64,000 nucleotides of DNA from Malus domestica (GCF_042453785.1 NC_091671.1:37649001-37713000), one strand, 5' to 3'. Positions 12,831-25,800 are shown, counted from the first letter of the stretch. Numbers and translations are program-made. The notes: generated by a model not told the origin, from the letters alone.

Positions 12831-13679
12831 TTAGCTTAGAACCTTAAAGTCATCAGGAGGTGCTAGGCAGCGGAGATGTGGTCCGATGTAGGATATTCGG
12901 ATGAGAATGTCGTTCCACATATAGTAGCGTGCTACCTTGATTTGGAGCTTCCTACACTCCAATCTTTCCGAGGGGAACATGCCGTTGACCAGGTAGTCTG
13001 TAATAGAACTTTGCCATCTGGGAGTTATACTAACCTGTGACACTTTGATCGTTGGCTCTGCCTTTATGCTTGGCTTGTTTAAATATTCCACCGGAATAGA
13101 TCGTTTGAATTGGTGGTCGAGGGCGGAGCCTAGGCCAGCTAACGCATCTGTGTAGGCATTGTCTGCCCGCGAGACTTGAGTGAGAGTGTAAGTTTGAAAT
13201 GCCTCAAGCTGCTTGCGTACATTCTCTATGTATTGCGCCATCCTTAGATTTTGTCGTGTATTCTCTAGTAGTCTGGCTGGTGATTAACCAGGAATCAAAA
13301 TGAATTGCAAGCTTCTTCACTGCCAAGTATTTTGCCATTCGAAGACCCCCTAACAGGGCCTCGTACTCTGCTTCGTTATTAGATGCTTTGAAACTTAGAG
13401 TGATTGCCTGCTCGAGCATTGAGTCGTCTGGGGTGACAAGGACCACGCCTACTCCCGAGCCTTGTAGTTGGATACGCCGTTAACATGTAAATGCCAGAAA
13501 TCTTCGTTTGGGGGAGCAGGCACAGCTGAGGTGTGCTTGGTTGCTTCTGGGGTACTGCTAGGCTGCTCTGTGGCATCGTCTAGGCTAGGCGCGAATTCTG
13601 CTATAAAGTTCGCTATTGGGCTTTTATTGTCGTGCAGGGTCGGAAAACTAATCCGTATTGGCCAAGTTCCAACGCCCAC
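12831..13679 (-). pseudogene. Second (archaeal-type, RVT_3) RNase H domain and linker
   Basis: On the minus strand, FWHLHVNGVSNYKARE is followed after a frame change by a block containing SNNEAEYEALLGGLRMA. These are the motifs of the extra RNase H carried by Tat-lineage elements. The first catalytic Asp, expected in VDG, reads VNG here, so this copy would be inactive. The linker at 12831-13241 (QLEAFQTYTLTQVSRADNAYTDALAGL) joins it to the integrase side. This domain is the main reason for placing the element in the Tat group. Confidence 0.8.
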
Positions 13680-15000
13680 TTCATCACTCGTTGAGATGCA
13701 TCCAGACCATATAAGATTGATTGTAGAGGATACTGAGTCATGATAATGACTGTATGAGCTTGAAAGTATGATTTGAGCTTCCGAGCCACAACAACTAGCG
13801 CCAAAATTAATTTTTCGATCTTTGGATATCTTGTTTCCGTATCGAGAAGAGCTTTAGAAATGTATAATACTGGCAATTGGGCCCCCAGCTCTTCTTGTAT
13901 GAGGGCATAACTTACTGCTATTTCGGAGACTGCCAGGTAGATGTATAAATCCTCCTCTGCTTTTGGTTTGGATAGTAAAAGAGGTGATGTGAGATACTTA
14001 TTCAGGTCTTGGAAGGATCTTTCGCACTCTTCATCACACTTGTCTCGTTGTGCCCTCTTGATAGCTTTGAAAAAAAACTTGCATCGATCGGTGGACCGCG
14101 ATAGGAAGCGGTTGAGGGTTGCCGCTCATCCGATCAAACTTTGGATCTCCTTCAAGGTGGTTGGAGACTTCATCTTTAAGATCATGCGAATTTGCTTGGG
14201 ATGTGCTTCTATTCCTCGTTGGGTTACTAAGTACCATATGAATCGGCCTGAAGATACCCCAAATGTGCATTTGGTGGGGTTGAGCTTCATCTTGTACTTT
14301 ATGAGAATGCTGAAAGTTTTTGCCAAGTTACGGATATGATCTGACCATCGCTTGCCTTTTACCATTATGTCGTCGACATAAACCTCCATGGTTACCCCTA
14401 TTTGCTTGTTGAACATCATATTTACCCACATTTGGTAAGTGGCTCATTCGTTCTTGAGGCCAAAAGGTATGACCTTGTAGCAGTAGGTGCCCCGCTCAAT
14501 CACCAACGTGGTTTTCTCGTTGTCGGGCTCATACGTGGCTATTTGGTTGTAGCCGGAGTATGCGTCTAACAAGCTAAGTAGCTGGTTCCCAGAAGTTGAA
14601 TCTACTAACAGATCGATCCGAGGGACAGGATAAGGATTTTTGGGCATGCTTTGTTGAGGTCTGTGCAGTCTACGCAAACCCTCAATTTGCCCTTTTCGTT
14701 TTTCATGACTAGTACGACATTGGCAAGCCATGCCGAGTGTGCTACCTCTTCTATGAATTTGGCCTCTAATAGTTTGTCAATTTTCACCTCAATGATCGAT
14801 ACTCATTCGGGTGCGAAATGTCTTTTCTTTTGGATCACCAGTTTAGCAATGGGGTCAACGTGCAGCTTGTGGTAGGCCACCTCAGGGTCAATGTCGAGCA
14901 TGTCGAATGGTGACCATGCAAAGACGTCTCCATTTTCTCTAAGGAAAGTTGTGAGTTCTTCCTTCTCAGTTGGGCTTAGTCGTGAGCCAATTCTAACCAT
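13613..15000 (-). pseudogene. Reverse transcriptase and RNase H remnant
   Basis: Reading down the minus strand: 15000-14803 gives the RT lead-in (FLRENGDVFAWSPFDM); 14787-14605 gives IEEVAHSAWLANVVLV and LRVCVDCTDLNKACPK; 14731-14444 gives LLSLLDAYSGYNQI; and 14431-14126 gives the catalytic YVDD in MEVYVDDIMVK followed by LNPTKCTFGV. RNase H follows at 13876-13613 (LYISKALLDTETRYPKIEK). Frame changes between these blocks and a stop after GLKNE make it non-functional, although YVDD itself is intact. Confidence 0.92.
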
Positions 15001-15408
15001 CTTTTTCGATTGCTCGGGATCCAGAATGATGTATTCGACGTCCTCTTCGGGTTTCCATCCTATCTCGTTTGCTTGGGCGCCATCTTCTCGATCCTTCTGC
15101 TATAATTGCTATTTGGTAACCTCTCCGTCCCTTTGGACTTCGGTAGCTTCTACGAGGGTAAAGGTTTTCTTTTTTTATTCTTTGAACATTTACACAGTGG
15201 CCTGGTCAGACTTGATCTCTTCGACTCCTCATTCCGGGATTTGGAATCAGATTTTTTTATACTTGACGGAAGGGACGGTGTCCAGCTTAATCAACCAAGG
15301 TCTTCCAAGAATCCCAATGTAAGGAGACATGTCGCTTATGATCGTGAATGTCTGCTTAGAGACAACTGGCGGTGTTTTCACGTCAAGTGTGATGTGACCG
15401 ATGGTAGT

Positions 15409-15924
15409 TTAGGTATGTCCGTTGAATCCGATGAGTACCTCTACTCGACGTATGATTGTGCTTTCCAGGCCCATCTTCTGAATGATTGAGAGTTGAAGCA
15501 GAATGACTGCACTTCCATTGTCAACCATCACCCTGTCAACTATAGCATGGGCTAGTTGGACAAATACTACTAGGGCGTCATCGTGTGGGAAATCGACGCC
15601 TTCTGCATCCCGCTCAGTGAAGCTGATGATGGGTCCAGGTTGGACTTGCGAGATTAGTAAAACTTGCTCGATCTTCCTCCTTTTGGAGTTATTAATGGCC
15701 CCCAAGTGTTCGGATTTGACGAAGATGCCATTGATTCGTATCGTCTTGGTTGGCGGCTCATCATCATCGTCTGCATTCTTTCTTGGCTGCGCAACTGGAT
15801 TGCCCAAGTATCTATTGACATTGCCTTCTTTCACGAGCTTCTCTAGATAGTTCTTCCAAGTGTAGCAGTCGTCGGTTATGTGACCAGGACCTCGGTGGAA
15901 TGTGCAATACTTGGTGTGGTCCAA
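15409..15924 (-). pseudogene. gag zinc knuckle and aspartic protease region
   Basis: The N-terminal part carries a knuckle of the form C-x-F-H-x4-G-H-x3-D-C (KYCTFHRGPGHITDDCYTW), as found in Tat-type gag. Further on is an acidic linker, DDDDEPP. The protease active-site segment reads VMVDNGSAVILL, with D-N-G replacing the retroviral D-T/S-G, which is usual in this lineage. The frame is open for 171 codons but is separated from the upstream gag and downstream RT by frame changes. Confidence 0.8.
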
Positions 15925-16164
15925 CTTGGAAGTATCTCATTTTGATTGTTTCGGTAGCTTGAACCATGGCTCGTTCTTGATGTCACGAAGGATTTGATGG
16001 ATCGGAATTGAGAATTTAGAATAGCTCTTGGCTATCGGGCCTTCTTTGGTCGTGGGTCAGTTCCTACATTTGGCTTCTTGCTTGCTCTTGCTGGGCTATT
16101 TCCCGTCTTCCTTCCTTTGAGCCACTGCCGACTCTTTTCGAGGCTGATTGGGCACCTTTTCTCC

Positions 16165-17972
16165 TCATCGAGCCTCGTCCCAAATTGCATGCTTATCTGC
16201 CAGGGCAAAGGAATTTACTAGAGTTAGGTCTTCTTTCATGATCATTTCTCCGAACAATGAGTGGTCTGCCAAGAGTCCTTTTTGGAAGGCTGCTTTTGCT
16301 ATTGAGTCGTCACATCCGACAATCTTTGCCTTCTCTGCTTTGAACCTCTTCACGTAGTCGCGGAGCGACTCCTTTACGTTTTTCTTCACGTTGAACAAGT
16401 GATCAGACTTTTTCTTGATCGAGCTGTAGGATGAGTATTCTTTGATGAAAACCAAGGAAAGATCATCAAAATTCCAGATAGATCGTGGTGGCAAGGTGTG
16501 AAACCAATCTTGCGCCTCGCCTTGTAGAGTGGTGGCGAATATTTTGCACATAAGGGCATCATTGTTCCGGTAAAGGACCATCGCGCTTCGGCAGTGCTTC
16601 AAGTGCCTATTTGGATCTTCATATCCTTTGAAAGATGTGAAGTGCGGCATGCTAAACTTGCGTGAAGGCTCTGCTTGCTTGATCTCGTCCATGAATGGTG
16701 ATATACTTATATTAGTCATGTCCCACTGTAGTGCATTATCGACCGTTTCGTTGCGTTGAAAATCATGCAATCATTCGTTGAATAGTCTCTCTACCTCTTC
16801 TTGGATTTGCCTTTGTTGAGGTAGCGGAATTCTTGGCTACCATCGATCTTGACCTACTGGTTTAGGCTACTCTTCCATGCTCTTGGTTTCATCACGCCGA
16901 GGTGGCGGTGTATATGGCCCATCTCTAGCAGGCAAGGGAATTCTTTGCAGGCTGCCGGTTAAACTTGATTCCGATTGAGTGACTGCTTTTCTCCGTTCAT
17001 TGTGCTGCCTGTTCTGATGTGATGTGGAGAATGCTCATTGCGGACCTAACCGCAAATGAACATTTTGCCTAGAAGGTTGCTCATGTTGATTATCGAAGCG
17101 TGGCCCCAACCATGAATGTATACTTGCCCGTGGGCCTAATCGAGAGTGCACACTCCTCTGCGCGCTAAGACGGGAGTATACGCTATCTCAGGAACCCAAT
17201 CGGGAGTGTACACTACCCGAATGCTCGGTTTGTGGTTGGTTGAGTAGCTGCTTACCAGGGCGCTGCTGGAGAGGTTCCTCGTCTGCCCTTATCCTATTTT
17301 GGGACACCTCGTCTAGGGCACGTTGGATCTCAGTGCGTTGCAAAAGTTTATTCACCAAGGTCGTCTGTTATGCCAGGGCGCTCGTCAACTCTATGACTTA
17401 TCGGGACAAGTGTTGTTCACCATTCAGATTGGAAAAGCATGGAAGGAGTGTGCCTCATTGAGCAGTGGAAGAGTGGTAGACTCCAAGCGCGAGATTTGAG
17501 TTGGGAAATGTCAAATCCGCCGAGAAATGTGGTGAAAATGCCCCCAGCTCGATGATTGGTCCGGATGGTTGAGATAGTCTTGGACCGACTTGGGTTGCTT
17601 GGGAAACCACGGGAGCGGGCTGGGATGCTCAGTGCATGATGCACGTGAATGCGAGGCTTGGGCTCGGCTTGGCAACGCATTGAGCTAGCGTTGGGCTTGG
17701 AGTGACATGGTTTGGGTCATTGCCTTGGTGTCGTGGGCCTTGAATGACACGGCTTGGGATTTCTTTGGTGGCACGGCTCGGGCCGTGGTAGTGGTGCCAT
17801 GGACCTCGCCGCGGGTGGCTACCAAGGTAGCCACCGCGGTGGTTCTCGTGGTGGAAACTCGTGGTGGTGGTGCCGCTCCACCTATTGTCACATTTAGCCT
17901 CGTGAATCGCCGCGGTCCCATCTCTTGAATATTGGAATTTTCACTTGTTGAATTTTCTAAGTATCTAGCCAT
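16165..17972 (-). pseudogene. Retroelement gag remnant
   Basis: The N-terminus begins at 17972 (MARYLENSTSENSN), in the position expected downstream of the 5' LTR. The core retrotransposon gag domain is open at 16770-16165 and shows KFSMPHFTSFKGYEDPNRHL, ATTLQGEAQDWFHTLPPRSI, FIKEYSSYSSIKKKSDHLF and LRDYVKRFKAE. The region between about 16780 and 17680 is Pro/Arg-rich and broken by stops and shifts. The domain would have formed the capsid-like particle. Confidence 0.88.
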
Positions 17973-18140
17973 TGCACTTCTTTTTTACGTTTTATCAAAG
18001 AATTTTTGTAAATAAAAAATTCTAATAATAAGAATGTACGAAAAACTACAAGTGGACTAGAAAATAGAGAAAAAAACCTTTTTATGCGAGAATCTTCTAC
18101 GAGTGTGTGACTCTTCTCTCAATGAAAGCACCAATTCATT
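17973..18140 (-). other. gag leader and candidate primer-binding region
   Basis: On the minus strand the 168 bp before the gag start begins AATGAATTGGTGCTTTCATT, immediately after the LTR-like end CTCCACA. Leaders with TTGGTGCTTTCATTGAGAG are familiar from Tat-type elements. This fixes the gag-proximal side of the element. Confidence 0.55.
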
Positions 18141-18784
18141 TGTGGAGCCAAAAATAATCACAAGACGACATGTGTATTTTTGGACAAAAGAGGACAAAAA
18201 TACCCTTGTGGTACAACGGGATTCCTACGCTCAAGCAGCGGGCAATCATTCTTCAACCAAATCAAGTGCCCAAAATAGGTAACAATTCAAAACCTATCTT
18301 ATCAAATCCCTTCTACAAGGTAATTCCCAAAACTTATTTCATTCCATATATTTTTTACCTCTTTTTCCCTTTTTAGCTAATCAATTAGCTATTTATTTTA
18401 ATTATTCCATAACTTCCAAAACATTCCCTCTAAAAATATGTTAATTGGCTAATTAATGAATTTATTACCTAATTAATCTATTAACCACAAAATACACTCA
18501 AAAACATCCCAAAGGGCGGGCCATTTTTTCTCCAAAGGGGACCGGCCATGCCCTATATAAGCTACCCCATTTTCTCCAAAAACCTAAGTCCACACTCTTG
18601 CAAAACCCCAAAAACTCTCTAAACACTTTTCTCTCTAAATTCTAACTTTGGCATCAGAGGTTCTTCGGCCAAAGCCCCCTCATTCATCGTGGGTGCGTGA
18701 GGCTTTTGGCCTTAACCAAAAGTGTTAATTGTTTTGTAGGTGCAATCTTGTCCAAGATCAAGGAGGAAGAAATTTGCATCCACA
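18141..18784. mobile_element. LTR bounded by TGTGGA/TCCACA
   Basis: A 644-bp unit begins TGTGGAGCC and ends GCATCCACA, giving the perfect short terminal inverted repeat TGTGGA/TCCACA expected of an LTR. Its position beside the minus-strand gag leader suggests that it is the 5' LTR of that element. The plus strand, however, shows a promoter-like series: TATATAAG at about 18553, a CT-rich leader, then GGCATCAGAGG. The orientation is therefore unresolved. It does not match the LTR at 7323-7654. Confidence 0.6.
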
Positions 18785-19849
18785 AACCCAACATTAACTT
18801 GTTGAGATTGGTTATTCAACACTTAGATATTGTAGAATCATTAGAACAACAAATTTGTCATACACTTCTCAAACTGCAATTTATTATTTTCGCTTGTATA
18901 AGAGAAGAATGTGTACAATCAAGTATTTAAGTTCGATTTCAGTCTAATAAACATAAAGTTATGTTTGAAATTTCTACAAATTCCAAAATCAACAAATAAT
19001 GCATCTATGTAACATATAAACTTTGTAAAATAATTTACACTTTATGAAATTTGCATGCAAGGTAAAAAAAAATTAAATTTGAGTACAATGCTACACTAAT
19101 AAAAACTTGAATTTAGATTACATTATATAAAATACATTTTCTTTTTTCTATTCCTTGTTGTTTGTACTTTGTAATAGTATATGAAAAACCTTTAACAATA
19201 TGAGAAAAGTTTTTTTAATGAGAAAAAAAAAGTGTTATAGTTGTGAGTATTGTTTTTACTGCCTTTCTATTTCAAATTTGCTAACAACTATAAGAAATCT
19301 TATGATCAAATTTGCGCCGAAGTTCACAAAAAAATTACCCAAATCTTCGTTGAAATATCTCTAAAATCCCCTAAATTTTGTTAAATATTCAACCGAAGTA
19401 TCAAAAAAATCGTCAATACTCCTCGAAATTTTGGAAAGGTATTGTTTTACTCCTTTTGATTATCGACAACTCCATTTTGCGGATATATAAGAGATATTTA
19501 ATTACTTGTGTACTTTTTTTTAGACAATAGCAACTCCATATAAGAATTACAAATAATTTAACAAGTCAATTTACATAAGAGATATGTACTACTCCGTCGA
19601 TTTCACTGTCAGTTTATATTTTGTGTTTGGTATTTCAAAATACACCAAATGTCTTTGTTTACTCCCACTTGGAAATTGGCTCCCACCAAATTCCCAAACA
19701 CACCAAAAACAAACAAATGCATAATATATAGCTAAAAGGGTATCTTCCAGCCCTCCATGAAAGTTTTAAGTTGGCAAGATTCCAAAACCACAGGATCTCT
19801 CATATGCCCTTTCCTTTAAAATGCTCTCCATGCACTCTTTGTTCTCATT

Positions 19850-19883
<34 letters not shown>

Positions 19884-19884
19884 C
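18785..19884. other. D27 upstream region
   Basis: AT-rich intergenic DNA between the LTR and the D27 start codon. A (CT)n run of about 14 units at 19852-19880 lies directly before the ATG. I cannot assign a TATA box with confidence. No other gene is seen. Confidence 0.55.
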
Positions 19885-22867
19885 ATGGAAGCATCACATT
19901 TTCTACAAAGCAGGAGTTTTGTAACAACAACCCTGGCTCAACCAAGGCATGTACATGAACACAAGCTACGGCGTTGTTCGATCGTCGCGGTGCTTACAAC
20001 GCCGGTGGAGAACATGAACATAGCAACAGACACAAGACCGGCAGATGCTGCAGTAGAAGGGAAAAGAGTTTACAAAGATAACTGGTTCGACCGAATGGCC
20101 ATTAATCATCTGTCTCAGAATGTCCAAGCTGCAACAGGTTCTCTCACTTTATTCACTCGTTCATCTCAAAATTTATGGACTGAAAAAAGAAAAATGATTC
20201 ACAAATGACATTATTTCAGGTTTGTTTGTTTATTTATTTATAATTTAACGTTTTTGCAGGGTTGAGAAACAATAAGAGCGGGTATGAAAGCTTGGTTAAG
20301 GCAGCAACAGTTGCATCCAGGAAGTTTAATCCAGCAAAACAGAGAGAACTAGTTCTTCAAGCTCTTGATACTGCCTTCCCAAAGCCAGTATTTTCCTTGG
20401 TAAGTTCATATATATATATATAGTTTTATTTTCTTCCAGAACATCTCATTTTACGTACTTCACATTAGACGGAGAAAAAGAAAAGCATTTTAAGCAAACA
20501 TGAGCATAGGTAAGTTGTTAGACAGCGTCGTCTGCTTCTTATATATCAAAGTTTGAATCTTCGTCCATTTCTCATAGTTTAGAGAAGATTATCAAAAGAT
20601 AACTTTATTAATCGACATGTATTTTGGTGTTTGGTTCTTTAGCTGCCTGCAGTACCTTTGTTTACCTTGTGCTAAAATTGTGTTTTCCAATGAACAGCTT
20701 AGAACAATCCTACCTGACTCGAAATTTGCCAGGGAATACTTCGCAGTCTTCACCACCATCTTCTTTGCCTGGTTGGTGGGACCCTGTGAGGTAAGTAGAA
20801 GGAAACAGTATTCTTCTTTTTATTATATAAATATTAATTATTTTAGATTAAAATGCTTCGATATATATATGTCATTTGGCCGGTCGTAGCCTATCATTAC
20901 TTCGACCACTTTGTTTGGAGAAATTTTTTAGTATGTCGTGAATGCTGTTTGTTAGGTAAATTGTAATAATACAATTGATCATAATTTTTTTTTTGAGTTT
21001 TCGATCAATTGTATTGTTATACTTATTATGTCGGGCTGTGTTTTTATTCACTAAAAATTCTCTCTTTTACTTAAAAAATGTCAAGTTCAGTTGTGCACAC
21101 AAAAAACGCATAAATTAGCTTCCCAGCACATATGATTGAATTTAACACTGTTTTGTAATGTAAATATGAAAAGTTATTAGGGTGTAATCACTTGCATAAT
21201 CTTTCTCACAAATAGAACACTCACGTGCACAAGCAATTAGCATAAGCAATTAGTATTTGAAATGAAGTTGAATTGGAAAAATTGTAACTAGAGTGATCTA
21301 ACTCTTGAAGGTAAAGGAATTGGAGCTCAATGGAAGAAAAGAGAAAAATGTAGTGTACATCAAGAAGTGCAGGTAAGTTTTTTGCTTTCACCCTTCATTG
21401 TAACTCAATTTCACTCCTCACGAGAAAGTTTTTTAGTATGGCTAGAATGCGGAGTAGTACATCACATGTCATTATATAAGTGAAAGGAAGTTTTATTTTT
21501 ATGAAATGTTCCTCCGCTTGTATAATGATATGTGATTTATCACTCCGTGTTCCCAACATACTAAAAAATCTCTTAGTTTTTACCCTCAAAATTAAAGGGT
21601 CCCACCTCCTCACCAACCTAAGACACCTCCATTGCTTGAAAACAATCTGCACCAATCATTGTGCCAATCCTGCCCTCCTTTCTTCTGCATTACCATCATG
21701 ATTAAGCATCTAATTGTCCTCACACGTAATTATCATCACCATATAAAACTCATACTTCTATCACCATCAGCATAATCTTAGGCTAACAATTCCTTTTTCC
21801 ACTTTTTTGTTTTAAGACAATTTTTTTATAACTTCTCTCTTATTTTTCCAACAAATTTGCAGGTTTTTGGAGGAAACCAATTGTGTAGGGATGTGCCTTA
21901 ATATGTGCAAGGTGCCATCTCAAAGCTTCATCAAGACTTCCCTTGGAACTCCTGTCAACATGGTTCCAAGTAAGTATGTTTATGTAGTAACAAAGAACAA
22001 ACGTCTGTTCTATAGTCAGACTAATGATTTAGGCTATTCAAAATAAATTTACAAACTTTTGGTGACAAAAGCTATGCCAAATATCCTCTTAAAGTTAATT
22101 TACTATTCAAATATTTTCATTAAAGATCAACGAAAATGGAAAGAAGACTGGCTGATAAAGTGATGGTGAAAGTTTAAATGTGGAGGGCCATGATCATGAT
22201 GTAAATGGAGGGTCCATGCATAAACCCACAAAGGGTGCAAATTCTGCAAGTTGAACCGCCCAACTTCTAACATGACTACATGAGAGTGTTGATACCAGAA
22301 TTCCTAGCCATAAATCTTTTATATACAGAATTTTCATGACTACTTGGTTTCTACTAAACTCTCCTCTTCCTCATGAGACCACTCATTTTTTTTTATTATA
22401 CAAGGTGATTTGCTACCCGTCCTCTCCCGGAGCAGGGGGGTGCATGAGACCAATCATCTTTGCCCCCATATAATGTCACCATAATATATGATGAAAGCAC
22501 CCAATATCAACATTGTTCGGATACACCACTTGTCGGATAGCTGTCAGACAAACCATGATCAGTAAAATACAGATGTCTCAACATCTAGCAGATAACTGTT
22601 GACCTAATCATATTGTGTACCATTCGATATTGCAGATTTTGATGATATGAGCTGTGAGATGATATTTGGTCAGGACCCTCCAGACATATCCAACGATCCA
22701 GCACTCAAGCAACCATGCTACAAACTATGTAATACTTCAAACATTGATCACTTTACTCGGTTGTATTACCTACGTACCCTAATATGCAGCATCATATATC
22801 TCATGCATAACTGATTCATGCAGGCAAAGTAAATAAAAGGCACAACAGTAATGACTGCTCCAAGTAA
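19885..22867 (+). CDS. D27: Beta-carotene isomerase DWARF27 or D27-like, plastidial
   Basis: D27 isomerises all-trans-beta-carotene to the 9-cis form in plastids, the first committed step toward carlactone and strigolactones. Seven exons splice with GT-AG borders: 19885-20137, 20260-20399, 20698-20790, 21311-21372, 21863-21969, 22636-22728 and 22824-22867. The predicted product is 263 aa, close to known D27 length. The first 45 or so residues are Ser/Thr/Arg-containing with few acids, like a transit peptide. The conserved part starts [16 protein letters not shown] and continues with [72 protein letters not shown] and [10 protein letters not shown]. The many Cys residues fit the iron-binding nature of the family. 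Paralogues D27-LIKE1 and D27-LIKE2 are the alternative; VYKDNWFD favours D27 proper. Introns 3 and 4 each hold a foldback MITE. Confidence 0.9.
20917..21064. mobile_element. Foldback MITE, family A, in D27 intron 3
   Basis: The ends GGAGAAATTTTTTAGTATG and ATTCACTAAAAATTCTCTC are inverted. The interior has its own inverted pair around AATACAATTGATC and GATCAATTGTATT. It lies wholly inside the intron between 20790 and 21311. Confidence 0.75.
21422..21574. mobile_element. Foldback MITE, family A, in D27 intron 4
   Basis: The left arm, GAGAAAGTTTTTTAGTATG then CGGAGTAGTACATCACATG, is mirrored by the right arm, ATGTGATTTATCACTCCG then CATACTAAAAAATCTCTT. Most of the 153 bp can fold into one hairpin. 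It sits 49 bp downstream of the exon 4 donor. Confidence 0.85.
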
Positions 22868-25800
22868 AACCATGGGATGCTTTCCAGTTTCCATGGCAAA
22901 AAAAGAGAGGTAATTTTGGCTAAAGTTACAAAACTAAGCTATTAGAATCTAGAAATTGTATGTGTAGCACGTTGATCATTCTTTGTTAAAGAACGGTTGA
23001 AAATGCATACTTTAATAAAGAATATATCGACGTCTGTTTCATAATCGGACTAGTTAGTTCTCTCATATTCCATCTGTTTATGCATCTATAACAAAGTGGC
23101 TATTGAAATCATAATTGAATATTCACAAGAATATATAGTAATCAAACTTAGGATCATTAAAGCAATCAAAACTCATTTCAGTCCGCTGTCTCTTCTTTCG
23201 ACAGCTTTGGAGAAGTTCAAGCTAGATGACTACAAGAATGTAAATAATCAAAGAAACTTGCAGCTCCAACACGCAACTGAGAAAGATTATGGTGTCAACT
23301 CATGGAATTTGTTGATCCTAGTTGAATCTTCATTTTTTTCCCATGACGCATCAGGAAGAAATCAAGAAGAATAATGATGTACAAATATGTGACAAGACAT
23401 TTCATTTCAAATCTAACTTTTTTTCCCCTCAAATGATTAGCTGTTTAATTAGTAATCTGCTTAAAATTTTCCCTTCTAGGATTTATTAGTATATTCTAGG
23501 GTATTCCTTATCCTTTTAATCGTTAAATTCTTGATCAAAATACAATAACCAAATTCTAACAGTTAAAGTTCCAAAATATAGAAACCCCGGAACACCATAT
23601 TCATAGCAATAATAATTTTGATGATGTGTCATCAGCTTCTTAGTTATTCTAATGGAAAATCCAATTAGGTTTCCTTGGGAAGAGAAAGAGTTTTTGAGTT
23701 GAGATGGAATGTAGGGTATAAGTTGAGCAAAGGGTGGCCCAGCAATGTTTTGTCTCCCACCTTCAACATCAGATGAGACTTCTTCTGTTGCCTTTTGTAC
23801 CTCACCGAGACAGAAAACCAAGTGCCAAGAGACCATCTTTGACCCATTAAAATATTCAACTGGTGAAAGTGGATTTCTTTCACCATAATAATATGCTTTG
23901 AAGTTTCTTCGTGTGTTCCAGATGCGTATTAGAAGGATAGTGGAGAGGAATCAGGAATGTTCGTAGCTTATATGAACAGAAAATGGTGAAATTTTGAATC
24001 TGAGACGCAATGGATTGAAGAGGAAGGCCAAATTCTAAGGGAATCCACCACTTGTAATATATGAGCCGGTTTTATAAGGGTAATCCAACCTCCAAAGGAA
24101 TTCACCACTTAATATATGAGCCTGTATTTTAAGGGTAATCCAAAATCCAAAGGAATCCACCACTTTCAATATAGGTAATACAGTCCGGTCGGTTTCGCCA
24201 CTTAACTAAATTTTTTTTTTTTCTCTCTTAGAAAGAAAGACAACTGGTGGCAGACCACTTAACTAAGTTGGACTTCACTAAATAGGCAACCTGTAAGTGG
24301 GATTAAGAAAACTGATATTTTGTATGACATAATAACAAATCAGTGAATATAATAGATGAGTAATAACCGCATCAAAAGTCCGAAAAGCGTTACTACACGA
24401 CCACTGTCAATATTTTATTTGCGTGTCAAACTACTACACAAGTTAATCTACCAATATAAACATAACTTTGGAGTTTGCAAAGAAAAAGAAAAACCAGAAT
24501 TTAAGCTTTTCTTTGAGTCTGAGGATCATAACAAGTACCAGAACCAGAAACCAACCTCTGAATTATTCTCTTTTTATTTTATTTTTGTTGTTGTTGAAGA
24601 TCAAATAATATTATATACGAATTAAAATGTTTACATCAGAAGCCAGATAATTAAACAACCATTCTGATTCAAAACGATCCCACATATGATAACCCTCACA
24701 TGCGTGACATAAGATGTCCCCAAATGCGCAGCCCCATTACAAGCACGAGGAGTGAAAAAAAAACTCAATAGAACTTAATTACTTCTTAATATGGTTAATG
24801 TCCCATATAATGCCTTCCATGACTGCCTTCGGTTGAGTCTTTTATGGACTTTTACTATAGCCACTAAACCCAAACTCTGTACTTATCCTCCCATTAAAAA
24901 AAATTTAAAAAAAATTTAAAAAAAATTTAAAAAAAAAAACTTGTGATGTCATTAGCTAGTCATTATGAAGTGGCTTCTTGTCCCTGAATTGGGTTCATAT
25001 TTTGTGAGAGGTGCATTTTCACTTTCTCCTACTCTCCTCGTTTGTTCATAAACAGTGTTAAGCCATCATATTCTATGATATATAAAGCTAAAGGCTTTCG
25101 ACATAGATTAGGTCAGTCGTTTAGGACAGTGTGTTCATCTATGCCTTTACACGCAAATTCAAATTTCCGTCTAAATAAATAAGAGTACTTAAAATATGTG
25201 TTATCAAAATAAAGCTAAAGACTCGGGTTTTAATTCAAGTTACAATGTGGTCATGCAATCAGACAATTTCAGATAGAATATACTCATTTGAGAATTAGAA
25301 AAAATAACTTACTAACCAATGCTGTAGGTGAATTAGATCCTTGGCACTTTCTCTTTGATTAATTACTCGGAATTTGAAGCGGAAGTCAATGATCTTGAAG
25401 GTTAACTAGTTGATGAGGAATTTTCTTACCCAATTTATCAGGCCCAAAATTTGGTGGACCTTGGTGTATAGTTAGAACATGATGGCTCAGGCCCAATGGT
25501 GCCTTCTAGTGATACAAAGAAAGACCCAAACCCAGATGAATAACGGGTCTTTTAAGGTCCATAATGAAAAATTGCATTTTTAATTCACCGGTATATTTTA
25601 CACCAATGGTCAACGGATTTTCATCATACAAATATCATAATCTGTACCGTTTTGTCATTTATGCAAAAAAAAAAAAAAAAAAAAAAAAACCCTTTCCATT
25701 TGAAGAAACGGTATTCATATGCATAAAACAAATATGCAGCTCATCACGAGGATGCTACTTTATATCAAAAGTGTTGACTGGTTGACATGCCTGAATGGCT

